Of a DNA stretch of 64,000 nt, positions 17,483 through 25,939 are shown in pieces. Both the position numbers and the translations under genes were made by a program. The notes below the pieces were generated by a model. The model made no database searches. It was not told where the DNA came from and saw only the letters and a list, made by a program, of their open reading frames with translations. The stretch is from Williamsia sp. DF01-3. GTDB lineage: Bacteria; Actinomycetota; Actinomycetes; Mycobacteriales; Mycobacteriaceae. Positions within the stretch are counted from its first letter, which is position 1. The number at the start of each line of letters is the position of its first letter. The stretch is taken from contig NZ_JALKFS010000005.1 of the NCBI RefSeq assembly GCF_023051145.1, positions 868,001-932,000 on the forward strand. Direction: 5' to 3'.

Positions 17483-18742
17483 CTAACTGCCCGGCATCTT
17501 GTAGAGCGCTGGATCAGCCGCGATCTTCTGATAGTCGGACAGGTTCCCGTCCTTGTCCGCAGTGGCGAGGATGCCGTCAGCGCTGCAGATGTTCGGAGCA
17601 AACGCGATCGGCTTGCTGTTGCACTGGAACAATATCCCTCCGCTGTTCGGGTATTCGGTCGGAGGCGCGGTTTTCAACGCTGCCAGCACGCCCGCAGGGG
17701 ACGTATCGGTGATGTTCGCTGCATTGAGAGCGTTGACGGTGCCGAGCGCAGGAGCGTAACCGGCCGATGTCATCGACGAAATATCGGCACCATCACCGTA
17801 TTTGGCGATGATCGCCGAGAACAGTTTGCCGTCTGGCGTTGTCGTGTCCAGATCAGCCGAGACCGCAACCTTCAGCCCCTCGTAACCACCTGGGATCGAG
17901 GCGGCGTTACCCGCAGCGATGCACCGCTCGATAATGGACATCTTCGCGTCAGGATCAACAGTCTTGACCGCCTTGATCGCACTCGTGCAGAAGTCGGCCG
18001 ACCCGTTGATGTGGTACAGTCCGGGATTGTCGTTGGCAGCACTGGTGATCTGTGGGGTCATGTCGGCAACACCGGGCGCGATTGAAGTCGTGGTGACGCT
18101 CAATCCTGCGTTCTTGAACAGTGTCTCACCGATCTTGGCGGCGCCTTCCGCGGCTGGCACCGCAATGACAATCTGGTCAACACTCTTGATACCTTCGTCG
18201 GCAGCCCAGCCCGCCGGACCACCGAAGTAGGACAGCCCGTTGAACATCGAGAAGATCCCGGGCGTCGTCAGCCCGGCCTGGGTCGACTGAGTATGATTGA
18301 TCATGGGGATTCCGGCCGGGGCCAGGACTGAAATCACTTGGTCGGCCTGACCATTGGATCCGCCCAGTACCGCTGAGACCTTCGCCGCAACCATTTGGCT
18401 CGCACAGTCGGTGGCACCGGTTGGTACACCGAGCGATTCACAGACCTTCAATGTGATCGGGTGCCCACCCAGTCCGCCGAGGTATTCGTTCGCATAATTG
18501 ATAGCTGCGATCGCGCCCTTGGTCTCATCGACCGAGTTGATGGTCTGTCCGGCGCCCTCCCCGATGAACCCGAAGGTGACGGGGGTACCGGTGGCCTTGT
18601 TGGGAGCCCCCAGAGCCGACTCGTCTGCGGTTGCTTCAGCAGAACCGCCGTCGTCGGAGGAACTGCACGCAGCAAGACCGACAACGAGAACCCCGGCACA
18701 GAGCGCGGACGCGATACGCGTTCGACGTCGTTGACTTTTCAT
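17483..18742 (-). CDS. Orphan branched-chain amino acid-type ABC substrate-binding lipoprotein
   Basis: A 419-residue Peripla_BP_6/LivJ-type protein. The signal peptide has a basic start and a lipobox GLAAC (Cys26). It begins the mature domain with TFGFIGEGAGQT and contains the two-lobe type I fold motifs, such as VSAVLGGSNGQADQVISVLAPAGIPMINHTQS. ATG 18742 is preceded by AAGGAGAAGT. No permease or ATPase genes lie nearby. Such orphan binding proteins in Mycobacteriales may serve distant transporters or act as sensors. The ligand is unknown. Confidence 0.85.
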   Translation of the reverse strand: MKSQRRRTRIASALCAGVLVVGLAACSSSDDGGSAEATADESALGAPNKATGTPVTFGFIGEGAGQTINSVDETKGAIAAINYANEYLGGLGGHPITLKVCESLGVPTGATDCASQMVAAKVSAVLGGSNGQADQVISVLAPAGIPMINHTQSTQAGLTTPGIFSMFNGLSYFGGPAGWAADEGIKSVDQIVIAVPAAEGAAKIGETLFKNAGLSVTTTSIAPGVADMTPQITSAANDNPGLYHINGSADFCTSAIKAVKTVDPDAKMSIIERCIAAGNAASIPGGYEGLKVAVSADLDTTTPDGKLFSAIIAKYGDGADISSMTSAGYAPALGTVNALNAANITDTSPAGVLAALKTAPPTEYPNSGGILFQCNSKPIAFAPNICSADGILATADKDGNLSDYQKIAADPALYKMPGS

Positions 18743-19387
18743 ACTTCTCCTTGTGTTGGACCCGACGATCGGGGATTGTGACAAGCGTTCGAGAGCTGGC
18801 CCGAACGGAGTCTTGTTGTGGGCAGAGGGATATGGGGTCATCACCGACTCACTGATGACTCCGTCTCGGGGATGATCCTGTCCTGGGTGGAGGTTGAGTC
18901 AAGCCGAGAATAGGTCAACACCCAAAGATCGTGCGGCGTTTTGAAAAAGTACAAAACACCGTTTCATTAGACGGATTGAGCTGGCCCTCGAAGGAGGGCG
19001 GATCACGTCACTCGTCGTGGCTCTGAGGCCGTCGTATCGATGCCGGTCTTTGGTGGCGCAAGCGGTCCACGGTCTATTGGCGCACTTGCGGAACCGAAAG
19101 CCACCGACTCCCGCAAGACCATCGAATCACCGAGACATGTTACAGCGCAGTGCAATCAGGCCACCAGGTAGAAGGTCTGAGGACTCGCACAAGGAGCCCG
19201 GTTGCCGCCTTCGTTGGCGCCGCGGCGGGCCCGATAGGAACCCGCCAGTGGGCAGTTCGACCAAAGTCGTTGGCGGTCAACGAAGTTGTCTCGAACTCTA
19301 ATCGAGCCAGCACCGGCAAGGTGGGCCCCTTTACAGCCCGTTGGTTGGTCAATACCCAGGATTGGGTCTGCGCTATGAGCCCAACGA
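18743..19387. other. 645-base intergenic region upstream of the binding-protein gene
   Basis: No convincing gene. It must contain the promoter of the minus-strand binding-protein gene. An A/T-rich dyad GTTTTG-N8-CAAAAC lies at 18938-18957, and a short hairpin GCCCTC/GAGGGC lies near 18983-18999. The remainder is ordinary GC-rich sequence with only short uninformative frames. Confidence 0.4.
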
Positions 19388-20743
19388 TCAGTGGTGTGTG
19401 AAAGGCTGGGGTTTGTGATGGGTGACCATCGCTGAACCGGCGGGGCCGAGCAGCATTTGAGCCCGCTGACAATGGCGGTTGAACAGATGCAGCAATTCCT
19501 TGTCGTGTGCTCCGTCATTCTTCAGGACAAACTCCTCGAGGGCGGCATCGCCCGCTTGCGGTGACGCCGGTCGTGAACCGAGCAGCTGCTCGAGATCATC
19601 GAGGTTCGCCTGATCCAGGATGGGGCCGATCTCGTTGACCCGCTGCAGGTGGCGGGCGAGCCGAAAGGCGAGGCGTGCTTCGTATTTGCTCTGCTCATCG
19701 CCTGCGGGAAAGTGGCGTAGTGATGCCACCAGATGTGCGTATGCTTCACGTGCAGGCGACTGCCCGTTCGTAGGAGTGGCAAGTGCTTCCAGACTGATTT
19801 CCCAGGCATCGGCGAAGGCCTCGACCATCATGACGTTTGTCTCGGCGCACCACTGCAGGTTTGTCATGTACGCCGACCCCAGGGGTGGCTCCGCCAATGC
19901 CTTGTGGAAGGCTAACTGGTTGGTGAGGCTGAATGCCATGTTGTAGTACTCGATCGCATCCAGATCTACCGGCTGGCCACCTTGCTCTTCGTACCGCCGG
20001 TAGAGCTCATCGAACTTCCCGTAATTCATCACGGTGTCGCGAGCCCGCCACGCAGCGAGGTCCATCATCGGGTCGCCGACGTGACCCAGCTCGACGTCGA
20101 TGATTGCGTTGATCTTGCCGTCGCTGTGCATGAACTGCCCGGAATCCCAGACGACCGCAGTCTCGCGACCCTTGCTGTCCAGAGGATTGCGATCGAACCA
20201 CGCAAGCCCCCACTCCATGAGTGGATCGGGTCGCACCTTCGATGCTCGGTACGAGTCGCCGAACGCCTTGATTCCTGGCCTGCTGGAATCAGAGGGATTG
20301 CCCGCGCGAGTGATACCGACATCGGAGAACCTGTCGACGTCGAGAGCATGGATTCTAGCCAGGATCCCCACGTACTCCTCGACCACCGCACGGCGCTCGG
20401 CGTCGGTCGATCTGGCGAAGTCGGCCTCTCCTGTGACTCGATCCATCGCGTAGAACTTGGGTTCCGAAGACCACCCGTACACCTTGGGTACCGGGATGTC
20501 CGCGTCCTGCAGTACGGACTGAAACTTCATCTCGTGCTCGAGAGGAAAGGCAGAAGCACTGTCGACACGCTCTCCACGAATACACAGTTCGAGCACTGTT
20601 CCATCGCGCTCCACATCGGCAAACCACACTGGCCGCCACCGCGCCTGACGACTGAGGAATGTGACCTCACCGAGAGTCTCGGTGAGCCACTTCTCGACGT
20701 CGTCGTCGGTGGGAACGGTCTCGTTGTGGCCAGTGGTTTGCAT
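19388..20743 (-). CDS. Aminoglycoside phosphotransferase-fold (APH/ACAD10-like) protein
   Basis: A 451-residue kinase-fold protein. The Mg-binding motif after the catalytic loop is intact (IIDVELGHVGDPMMDLAAWR, ~residues 215-235). The catalytic loop, normally HGDxxxxN, reads VWDSGQFM: the Asp remains, but the usual His-Gly and Asn are absent. An extra ~200 helical C-terminal residues follow the kinase domain. Members beside fatty-acid or steroid genes are thought to phosphorylate hydroxylated lipids or CoA intermediates rather than antibiotics. It is divergent from a TetR gene across a 28-bp palindrome. Confidence 0.75.
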   Translation of the reverse strand: MQTTGHNETVPTDDDVEKWLTETLGEVTFLSRQARWRPVWFADVERDGTVLELCIRGERVDSASAFPLEHEMKFQSVLQDADIPVPKVYGWSSEPKFYAMDRVTGEADFARSTDAERRAVVEEYVGILARIHALDVDRFSDVGITRAGNPSDSSRPGIKAFGDSYRASKVRPDPLMEWGLAWFDRNPLDSKGRETAVVWDSGQFMHSDGKINAIIDVELGHVGDPMMDLAAWRARDTVMNYGKFDELYRRYEEQGGQPVDLDAIEYYNMAFSLTNQLAFHKALAEPPLGSAYMTNLQWCAETNVMMVEAFADAWEISLEALATPTNGQSPAREAYAHLVASLRHFPAGDEQSKYEARLAFRLARHLQRVNEIGPILDQANLDDLEQLLGSRPASPQAGDAALEEFVLKNDGAHDKELLHLFNRHCQRAQMLLGPAGSAMVTHHKPQPFTHH

Positions 20744-20833
20744 TCGCGCGGAACCTCTTTCATCACAGTTGTCAGGTCGATCTCGTGCCGCGGCCGTCTC
20801 TACGGGTTGGCGAATGGTCCGTGGAGCTCACGT

Positions 20834-20861
20834 ATCCGACACTCTACATAAGGTGTCGGAT
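20834..20861. promoter_or_regulatory. Palindromic operator ATCCGACAC-N10-GTGTCGGAT between the phosphotransferase and TetR genes
   Basis: Perfect 9-base arms with a 10-base A/T-rich centre (TCTACATAAG), between the divergent phosphotransferase (start 20743) and TetR gene (start 20895). Length and position are typical for a TetR autoregulatory operator that also controls the divergent gene. Confidence 0.75.
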
Positions 20862-20894
20862 GCAGGATAGGTGTTTTCGTGACAAACTCGGTAG

Positions 20895-21581
20895 GTGCCC
20901 GCCGACAGTGCTCCTCGACGATGGCGTGGATCGCCGCCGACAGATGCGCACGAGGCCCGAAGCCAGATCCTCGATGCCGTCGAGCGTTGTGTCCGCCGAT
21001 TCGGGACGGCAAAGACCACCGTGCAGGATGTTGCGCGCGAGGCCGGCGTGCATCGGTCCACGGTGTACGAATACTTTCCGGGTCGCGACCCGCTGTTTGT
21101 CGCCGCATTCGCGCGCGAGAGTGCGGCGATATACGGCAAAGTCTCCCACCATCTGCGGCGCCGCCCGATGATTCCGGGCCTCATCGATGCGATCGCCGAA
21201 GGACTGGAGTTGGTGGAGGCGTCCGAGTTCGCGTCGTTGCTGCTCGGACGCGACGGAGTTGGCCCCACCGTGAGCGCGGCGGCCGCGTCGGAGGCCTGGG
21301 ATCGTGCGATCCAGGCCGGACTGACCGGCCCTGTCACAGCTGCGGTCGACGGAGGTGAGGTGCGTTCGGATGTTCCGGTGGACGAAATCATCCGCTGGAT
21401 CGTGCGAGTGGCCTTGTCGGTCACCTCCGAACCGCCGGCGGACCTGAGGCTGACTCTGCACAGATTTTTGGCGCCATCACTCGTGCCGCCGGCTCTGCGC
21501 GCAGGCGAGCAGGACAGCGGGACAGGACAATCGACAGAGGCAGGACCCAACGCCCATTCACGTGATGCCGCCGGCGAATAG
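20895..21581 (+). CDS. TetR-family transcriptional regulator, divergent from the phosphotransferase gene
   Basis: A 228-residue regulator. The HTH lies at ~35-75 (TTVQDVAREAGVHRSTVYEYFPGRDPLF), followed by a helical effector domain and a polar tail. It starts with GTG at 20895, 33 bases after the palindrome at 20834-20861, with only a weak ribosome site. It resembles the other TetR at 14721 in its helix 3-4 sequence and in overall plan, so the two may sense related ligands. Confidence 0.85.
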   Translation: MPADSAPRRWRGSPPTDAHEARSQILDAVERCVRRFGTAKTTVQDVAREAGVHRSTVYEYFPGRDPLFVAAFARESAAIYGKVSHHLRRRPMIPGLIDAIAEGLELVEASEFASLLLGRDGVGPTVSAAAASEAWDRAIQAGLTGPVTAAVDGGEVRSDVPVDEIIRWIVRVALSVTSEPPADLRLTLHRFLAPSLVPPALRAGEQDSGTGQSTEAGPNAHSRDAAGE

Positions 21582-21974
21582 TGTGTCGCGAAGGTGTCTC
21601 CGTCGGGCGAATGGGCTCGCATGGACCGGACGCGCCGACAGTCTCGGAAGTGCTGTCAGGCTAGACGTGCGCTTCAATGACGACGGTGACGATGTTGAGG
21701 TTGCGGTCATCGGTATCAAGGCACCCCGCGCAGAAGCGGCAGGCGTGGTCGGGCAGTGTCTCGGGGAGTCCTGAGGAATCTCGAGGGCTGATGGCACCTG
21801 AGCCTGGTCGGGAGAACAAGCCGATAGGATCGATCCACTACGCAGCCGTGGTCGTCCTGTGGCCAGTCCGTCACTGCTTCACCTCGTGGTCGCTTCCGCG
21901 CGTCGAGCGATCGAAACGGTGGTGCCTAGGTATATGAGAGTGGTCGATTACCTGGACACGCCTAAGGTTTCGGT

Positions 21975-22425
21975 ACCCGTCGACCCACTACCTGGTGTGG
22001 TGGTCGGTGTCTGTCGAGAGCCGGTTGCGGCGGCGGTGTGTGATGACGTCTTGCGTGCCGGGGTCGGTCGCGCGGGCACGCTTGGCGGTGTGGTTGCCGA
22101 ATCGTAGGCGTATTCGACGTTGCGGGTCGGTCCGGAGTTTGCGGAGTGGCTTGCTGGGCAGGGTCCGCGTGAGGTCCATCGCCAGGAGGATTCGGTGTTG
22201 TTGGACCGGGACGGCGCGTCGCTGTCGGTCACTGGGTCAGTGCCCATCCCGACACCGTCTTCGGCTTGCTCGAGCTGAGTTTAGGATTGATCCCCGGGTC
22301 CGGCGGAACCGTGAGCGTTCCGGGCCGAACCGGCTGGTGGCGCAACGCTTTTGGTGTTCAGTGGTCAGCGGAGCGACGCCGAAACCCGCGCTTGATTGGG
22401 GTTTGATCGACGACATCGCCGCTTG
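21975..22425 (+). pseudogene. Decayed, internally deleted copy of the enoyl-CoA hydratase at 25940
   Basis: In the plus strand this reads as pieces of the 25940-26905 protein. PLPGVVVGVCR is followed directly by PVAAAVCDDVLRAG, with about 50 codons lost. Next comes VVAES and an in-frame TAG, then EFAEWLAGQGPRE. A second deletion of about 100 codons leads to AHPDTVFGLLELSLGLIPG and a final WGLIDDIA. Two deletions and a stop make it non-functional. Confidence 0.85.
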
Positions 22426-22439
22426 AGCAGGGGTTCTAT

Positions 22440-22920
22440 GGTCAGCCGTTTGAGTAGATCACGCCGCCGATCACGGTGGCGGAGACCAGTTTGCGGTGAG
22501 TTCATCGAGGACGACGTTGGGGCTCGCGCCCAGCAGGGTCAGGTCGGCGCGAGCGCCGGCTGTCAGTGTCCGGAACCGGGTGGGGGCGTGGGGTTCGCCG
22601 AGGAACAAGTCGAGCGCTGCGCGGGCCGAGACCCGTTCGGACGGCGAGAGTTCGGTGCTTGATCGTGAGATCCGGTCGCCGGCCGCGCGCATACATTCCC
22701 AGGGGTCGAGGTCGCCGAATAGCGCATCGGTGCCTCCGGCGACTGCGACACCGGCTCGCTGCAGACTGGCGAGCCGCCACAATCGCGGAAGCTCGATCGC
22801 CGGGATGTCCTCGAGGTCAACCCCTAACCGGATCGTTCAGCGCACCACCCAACCGTCTCGAAGGGCTGCAACACCTAAGCCCTATCCGTCAAGAGTAACT
22901 ACACCGGGCACGGCGGTCGG
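22440..22920 (-). pseudogene. Decayed C-terminal copy of the amidohydrolase at 26932
   Basis: The minus strand of 22471-22782 matches the amidohydrolase C-terminus: WRLASLQRAGVAVAGGTDAL, FGDLDPWECMRAAGDRI, LSPSERVSARAALDLFLGEP, LTAGARADLTLLGASPN. Homology fades out towards ~22920 in broken frames, and the N-terminal two thirds, including the metal-binding HxH, is missing. It keeps the convergent arrangement with the hydratase remnant seen in the intact pair. Confidence 0.85.
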
Positions 22921-22922
22921 GA

Positions 22923-23444
22923 TCAATCATCACACTTCGCTGGTCGATGAAAAGTGATCAACTGTGCGACCGCGGCGGAGAGGCCGAGACCTGCTGCTAG
23001 CCCGGCCTGTTGGCTCGCAGTGAATTTGCTGTCGAGTCCGAAGGCGCGGTCAAGGCTGAAGCGCCCCGGTCCGATCGCGGCGAGTGTTATCGCCGCCACC
23101 GACAGGTTGGCGACGTACTCCCACCCTTCGGAGGTGATGAAGAAACCGTTGGGGAGGTGGACCGAGCGGGCGGCAACCGTCATTGTCCCGACGACGGCGG
23201 CGCAGGCCAGGGGAGTCCCGGCCCCAGCGACTATTGCGATTCCTGAGCCGACCTCAACGACTGCGGAGGCCTGAGCCTGCAGTTTGGGTTGCTTGAAGCC
23301 GATGGTTCCAAACCAACGTGCGGTGCCGTCGATGCTGCGCCCGTGTTTGACACCGTGAGCGATCATCGTGCCGCCGATCGCTGCGCGCAGCAGCAACTGA
23401 ATTGCAGTGTGATCGGATGTCGGCTTCCTGAACGCGAGTGTCAT
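22923..23444 (-). CDS. DoxX-family membrane protein
   Basis: A 173-residue protein with four hydrophobic segments and the DoxX features: LLLRAAIGGTMIAHGVKHG at the first helix and WFGTIGFKQPKLQA before the second. ATG 23444 is preceded by AAAGG. Family members are inner-membrane proteins of uncertain, redox-linked function. It is the only intact gene in this decayed zone, and the decayed amidohydrolase copy ends at its stop codon. Confidence 0.85.
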   Translation of the reverse strand: MTLAFRKPTSDHTAIQLLLRAAIGGTMIAHGVKHGRSIDGTARWFGTIGFKQPKLQAQASAVVEVGSGIAIVAGAGTPLACAAVVGTMTVAARSVHLPNGFFITSEGWEYVANLSVAAITLAAIGPGRFSLDRAFGLDSKFTASQQAGLAAGLGLSAAVAQLITFHRPAKCDD

Positions 23445-23471
23445 GTGAAAACCTTTCGCAAATTGTGTTGC

Positions 23472-24262
23472 TCACAACATATCCGTTTCGATAGATCTCA
23501 ACACGTTTGGCCGAGAGTCACGAACCGCGGTACGACTGAGCACCTCAATTCCGAGAAGTAGTACCGCCACGTGAGCGCGAGCGTCGCGCAGGATATCCGG
23601 GGAGTACGCCTCCGCCTCGACGCTCCATGGTCCGGAGTGGACCGACGTGAGCGCCAGTCCGACCTCGGGGCGTTGTCCGAACAGACCCAGGATGCGCGGT
23701 CGACGTATTGCTCGGTCGGGCAAGCCGAAGCCCGCGGTCAGATCGGTGAGGGCGCTGACGAAACGCAGCCGAGCCACGCGAGCGCTCCGTTCCACGGTGT
23801 ATGTCGATAGTGTCTCGGGGTCCACGAGACGTTGTCCAGCAATGGTTCTGACAGCACCCGCGCATCACGAAGGGTGATGCTGAGTCCTTGCGCGGTGACC
23901 GGGTTGCTCCATCCAGCGGCATCGCCGATCACGGCTCCTCCGGGCACGACTGGTGTGTCGGTCCACGCATCGTTCATCGGAAAGGTCGCGCAGGGCCCGA
24001 TCGGCGTAGACTCGGCCAATTCATCGTGATCGGGGAAGATCGAGGTCCGGTAGGACTCGAGGAACTCTGAGATCGTCGACGGACCCTCCAGCGGTTCCGG
24101 ATAGTCCACACTTTGTCCAACGTACAGACGCACGTTGTTCTCGGCGCGGGGAATCACGATGAACTGGGTGTTGTCGGCGACAAGCGATACTGCGCCAAAG
24201 CCGCCGAGCGAACGGCAGGCGGATGCCCGAATCGGGTTGGGGTATGCCAGTGATCGGAACAC
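23472..24262 (-). pseudogene. Broken FAD-dependent monooxygenase (C-terminal half, frameshifted)
   Basis: About 145 codons on the minus strand read as the second half of a p-hydroxybenzoate-hydroxylase-fold oxidoreductase, with the conserved flavin-binding segment GGAVIGDAAGWSNPVTAQG. At ~23822 the frame shifts, and the continuation (DPETLSTYTVERSARVARL, then GFGLPDRAIRRPRILGLF) is in another frame ending near 23472. No N-terminal GxGxxG is found upstream. Confidence 0.75.
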
Positions 24263-24422
24263 CGGAGAAGTTGGCGGCGACGTTCGCGTCTGAGGCCGAC
24301 CGAGGGGGCGAGCTTGCGATCGTACGATTCCACGACCGCGCCGACCCGGACACGATCGACAGGTTCGGCCACGATGTCATCTCCGCTCTGTACGCCGGAT
24401 GGCTGTCTGTTCCGCCTCTGCT

Positions 24423-24975
24423 TCAGAGTTGCTCGTCCGGAGTCAGATCGTTCAGTACAGAATCGAGCCGCGCTCGAGCCCCTGGCGCGACGCCGTCGCC
24501 GGCCACGATATGCACAGCCTCTGCTTCGATGCCGGTAGAGGTCACTTCTGCCAATTCGCCCGGGTCGAGGTCCGATCCGGCGATGCTTGCGGATTGCCGG
24601 TCGCCGCAGCGCCGGCCGACGACTCGAGAGCCCGGGAGTTCGTGCCGAGACCGGTGGCCAGACGGCCCGGACACGACACCGACGCGCCCACACGGGGGAG
24701 GGGGAAGGGGGCACCGCGCGCAGTTCGACATTGAGGGTTTCGGTCAGTCCCACCGCCGCGGGCATCGTCGCGTTGTAGGGCGTGATGGTCGGCAACGGCA
24801 TCAAGCCGCCGGCGGACGCCGCGTTGAGGATGTGACCCGAGCCCTGTTCGATGAGCAGCGGCGCAATGCCGTCACCCGATGGACGACGCCCATCAGCTCG
24901 AACTATCGAACGGGTCGACTGCCTGTTTGTCGTCCGACGCACAAGCAGGCCGCATGACATCGAGTTCAGATTCAC
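24423..24975 (-). pseudogene. Broken short-chain dehydrogenase/reductase, 5'-truncated and frameshifted
   Basis: The minus strand contains APLLIEQGSGHILNAASAGG, a shared SDR beta-5 region, and TPYNATMPAAVGLTETLNVE, where the catalytic YxxxK Lys reads Met. The rest of the C-terminal segment (DLDPGELAEVTSTGIEAEAV, HIVAGDGVAPGARARLD) is in a different frame. The Rossmann glycine motif is missing. The stretch 24263-24422 between this and the monooxygenase remnant has no recognisable gene. Confidence 0.72.
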
Positions 24976-25939
24976 CCGGGACTGAATCCGTTACAGTTCG
25001 AGACCACCCTCGACCAACTACCGTGGCGCGCGCCCACTCCCAGTTGCTTTGTCAACGAAGCCCAATCCGGAAACAATTCACGGAACCTCCCGCTTCCGGT
25101 GCCACGCGATCGTTCCTTGACACCGGAGTTTGGGAAGGTCAAGAGCCCCCAAATGGCTTTCACCAATGCCGGATCAAGTCTGATCCGACAGCGTTGAAAA
25201 CTCTCGACGACCGGTGGCGGCGCCCCGTGCTGCCGGGCAGACGCAGCGCGTCAACTACGATACCGGGGCATATCTGGCGGAGTATGGGAATTGCCAATAC
25301 TCGTCCAGGTATCCACCATATCCCCGGTATAGGGGCTGGCCGTTCGGAGCCGGTCGGAGCAATCAAAACCGAGTCGACGTGACACACGTACCCACTTGTC
25401 AGTCCGGCGAGCGCCATCCATGGGGCATATGGGCATCCGTCATGGGGCAAATGTGGGGCGAAAATCTTGGATGTGGTGGTCTGAGGGGTCTGAACGGCCG
25501 GTTGTCGACCGGTCTGACCTGGGCAACCGGCTTCACCTGGTGTTACTTCCATCTGAAGAGCGGAAGGTCATCGCGAACCGAGCCGATAATCGGTAACTAC
25601 GTCGGCTCGAGTGCATCGCGAGACACCCGATTTGAGGGAGCAGTTGTTGCTTAAACCAGTTAGCGGGGGACGAAGAATAATCACCGAGATCGGTGGTTAC
25701 GAAGCAACGTAGCTCACCCATGTGAAGAGATCTGAGCCGCCTCTTCATCTCGGGTGAACAATCCCGTGCGACTTGTTTCTAATTGGCAGTACGCCGCAGT
25801 CTGAAGATTGGGTGGCACAGGTTTGGCGCGCTGGGCTGCCAGTCGCGGCGACAACCCGTCGGCCGCGCGGATGACACTAGTGTGCGGTGTAGAAATGTTT
25901 TGGTTACCAGCGCGCCATGGTCATCGAAGGGATCAGCGA
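24976..25939. other. Gene-poor stretch with repeat copy B, upstream of the enoyl-CoA hydratase gene
   Basis: Only short frames without recognisable domains. Repeat copy B occupies 25349-25573. The final ~350 bases must hold the promoter of the gene at 25940; I see no clear operator there. Confidence 0.4.
25349..25573 (+). repeat. Diverged direct repeat, copy B (~225 bp)
   Basis: The partner of 15882-16104, in the same orientation, 9.5 kb away. Shared blocks run from GCCGGTCGGAGCAA to GTCATCG with small indels. Both copies lie ~300-370 bases before a plus-strand gene. Minus-strand frames read alike in both copies (CPTDGVRR / CPMDGARR, then SRRLDFGCSDRL / SRRLGFDCSDRL). That could mean ancient coding ancestry or simply shared DNA descent. 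Confidence 0.7.

Noticed and set aside
24223-24957. A 244-codon plus-strand frame in the decayed zone
   Set aside because: It overlaps the minus-strand SDR remnant, whose translated segments match a known fold, while the plus-strand product matches nothing.
25160-25552. A minus-strand frame sharing words with one at 15858-16121
   Set aside because: The similarity is explained by the direct repeat itself. Several frames are similar at once and no start or ribosome site is conserved, so I treat it as DNA repeat rather than a gene family.
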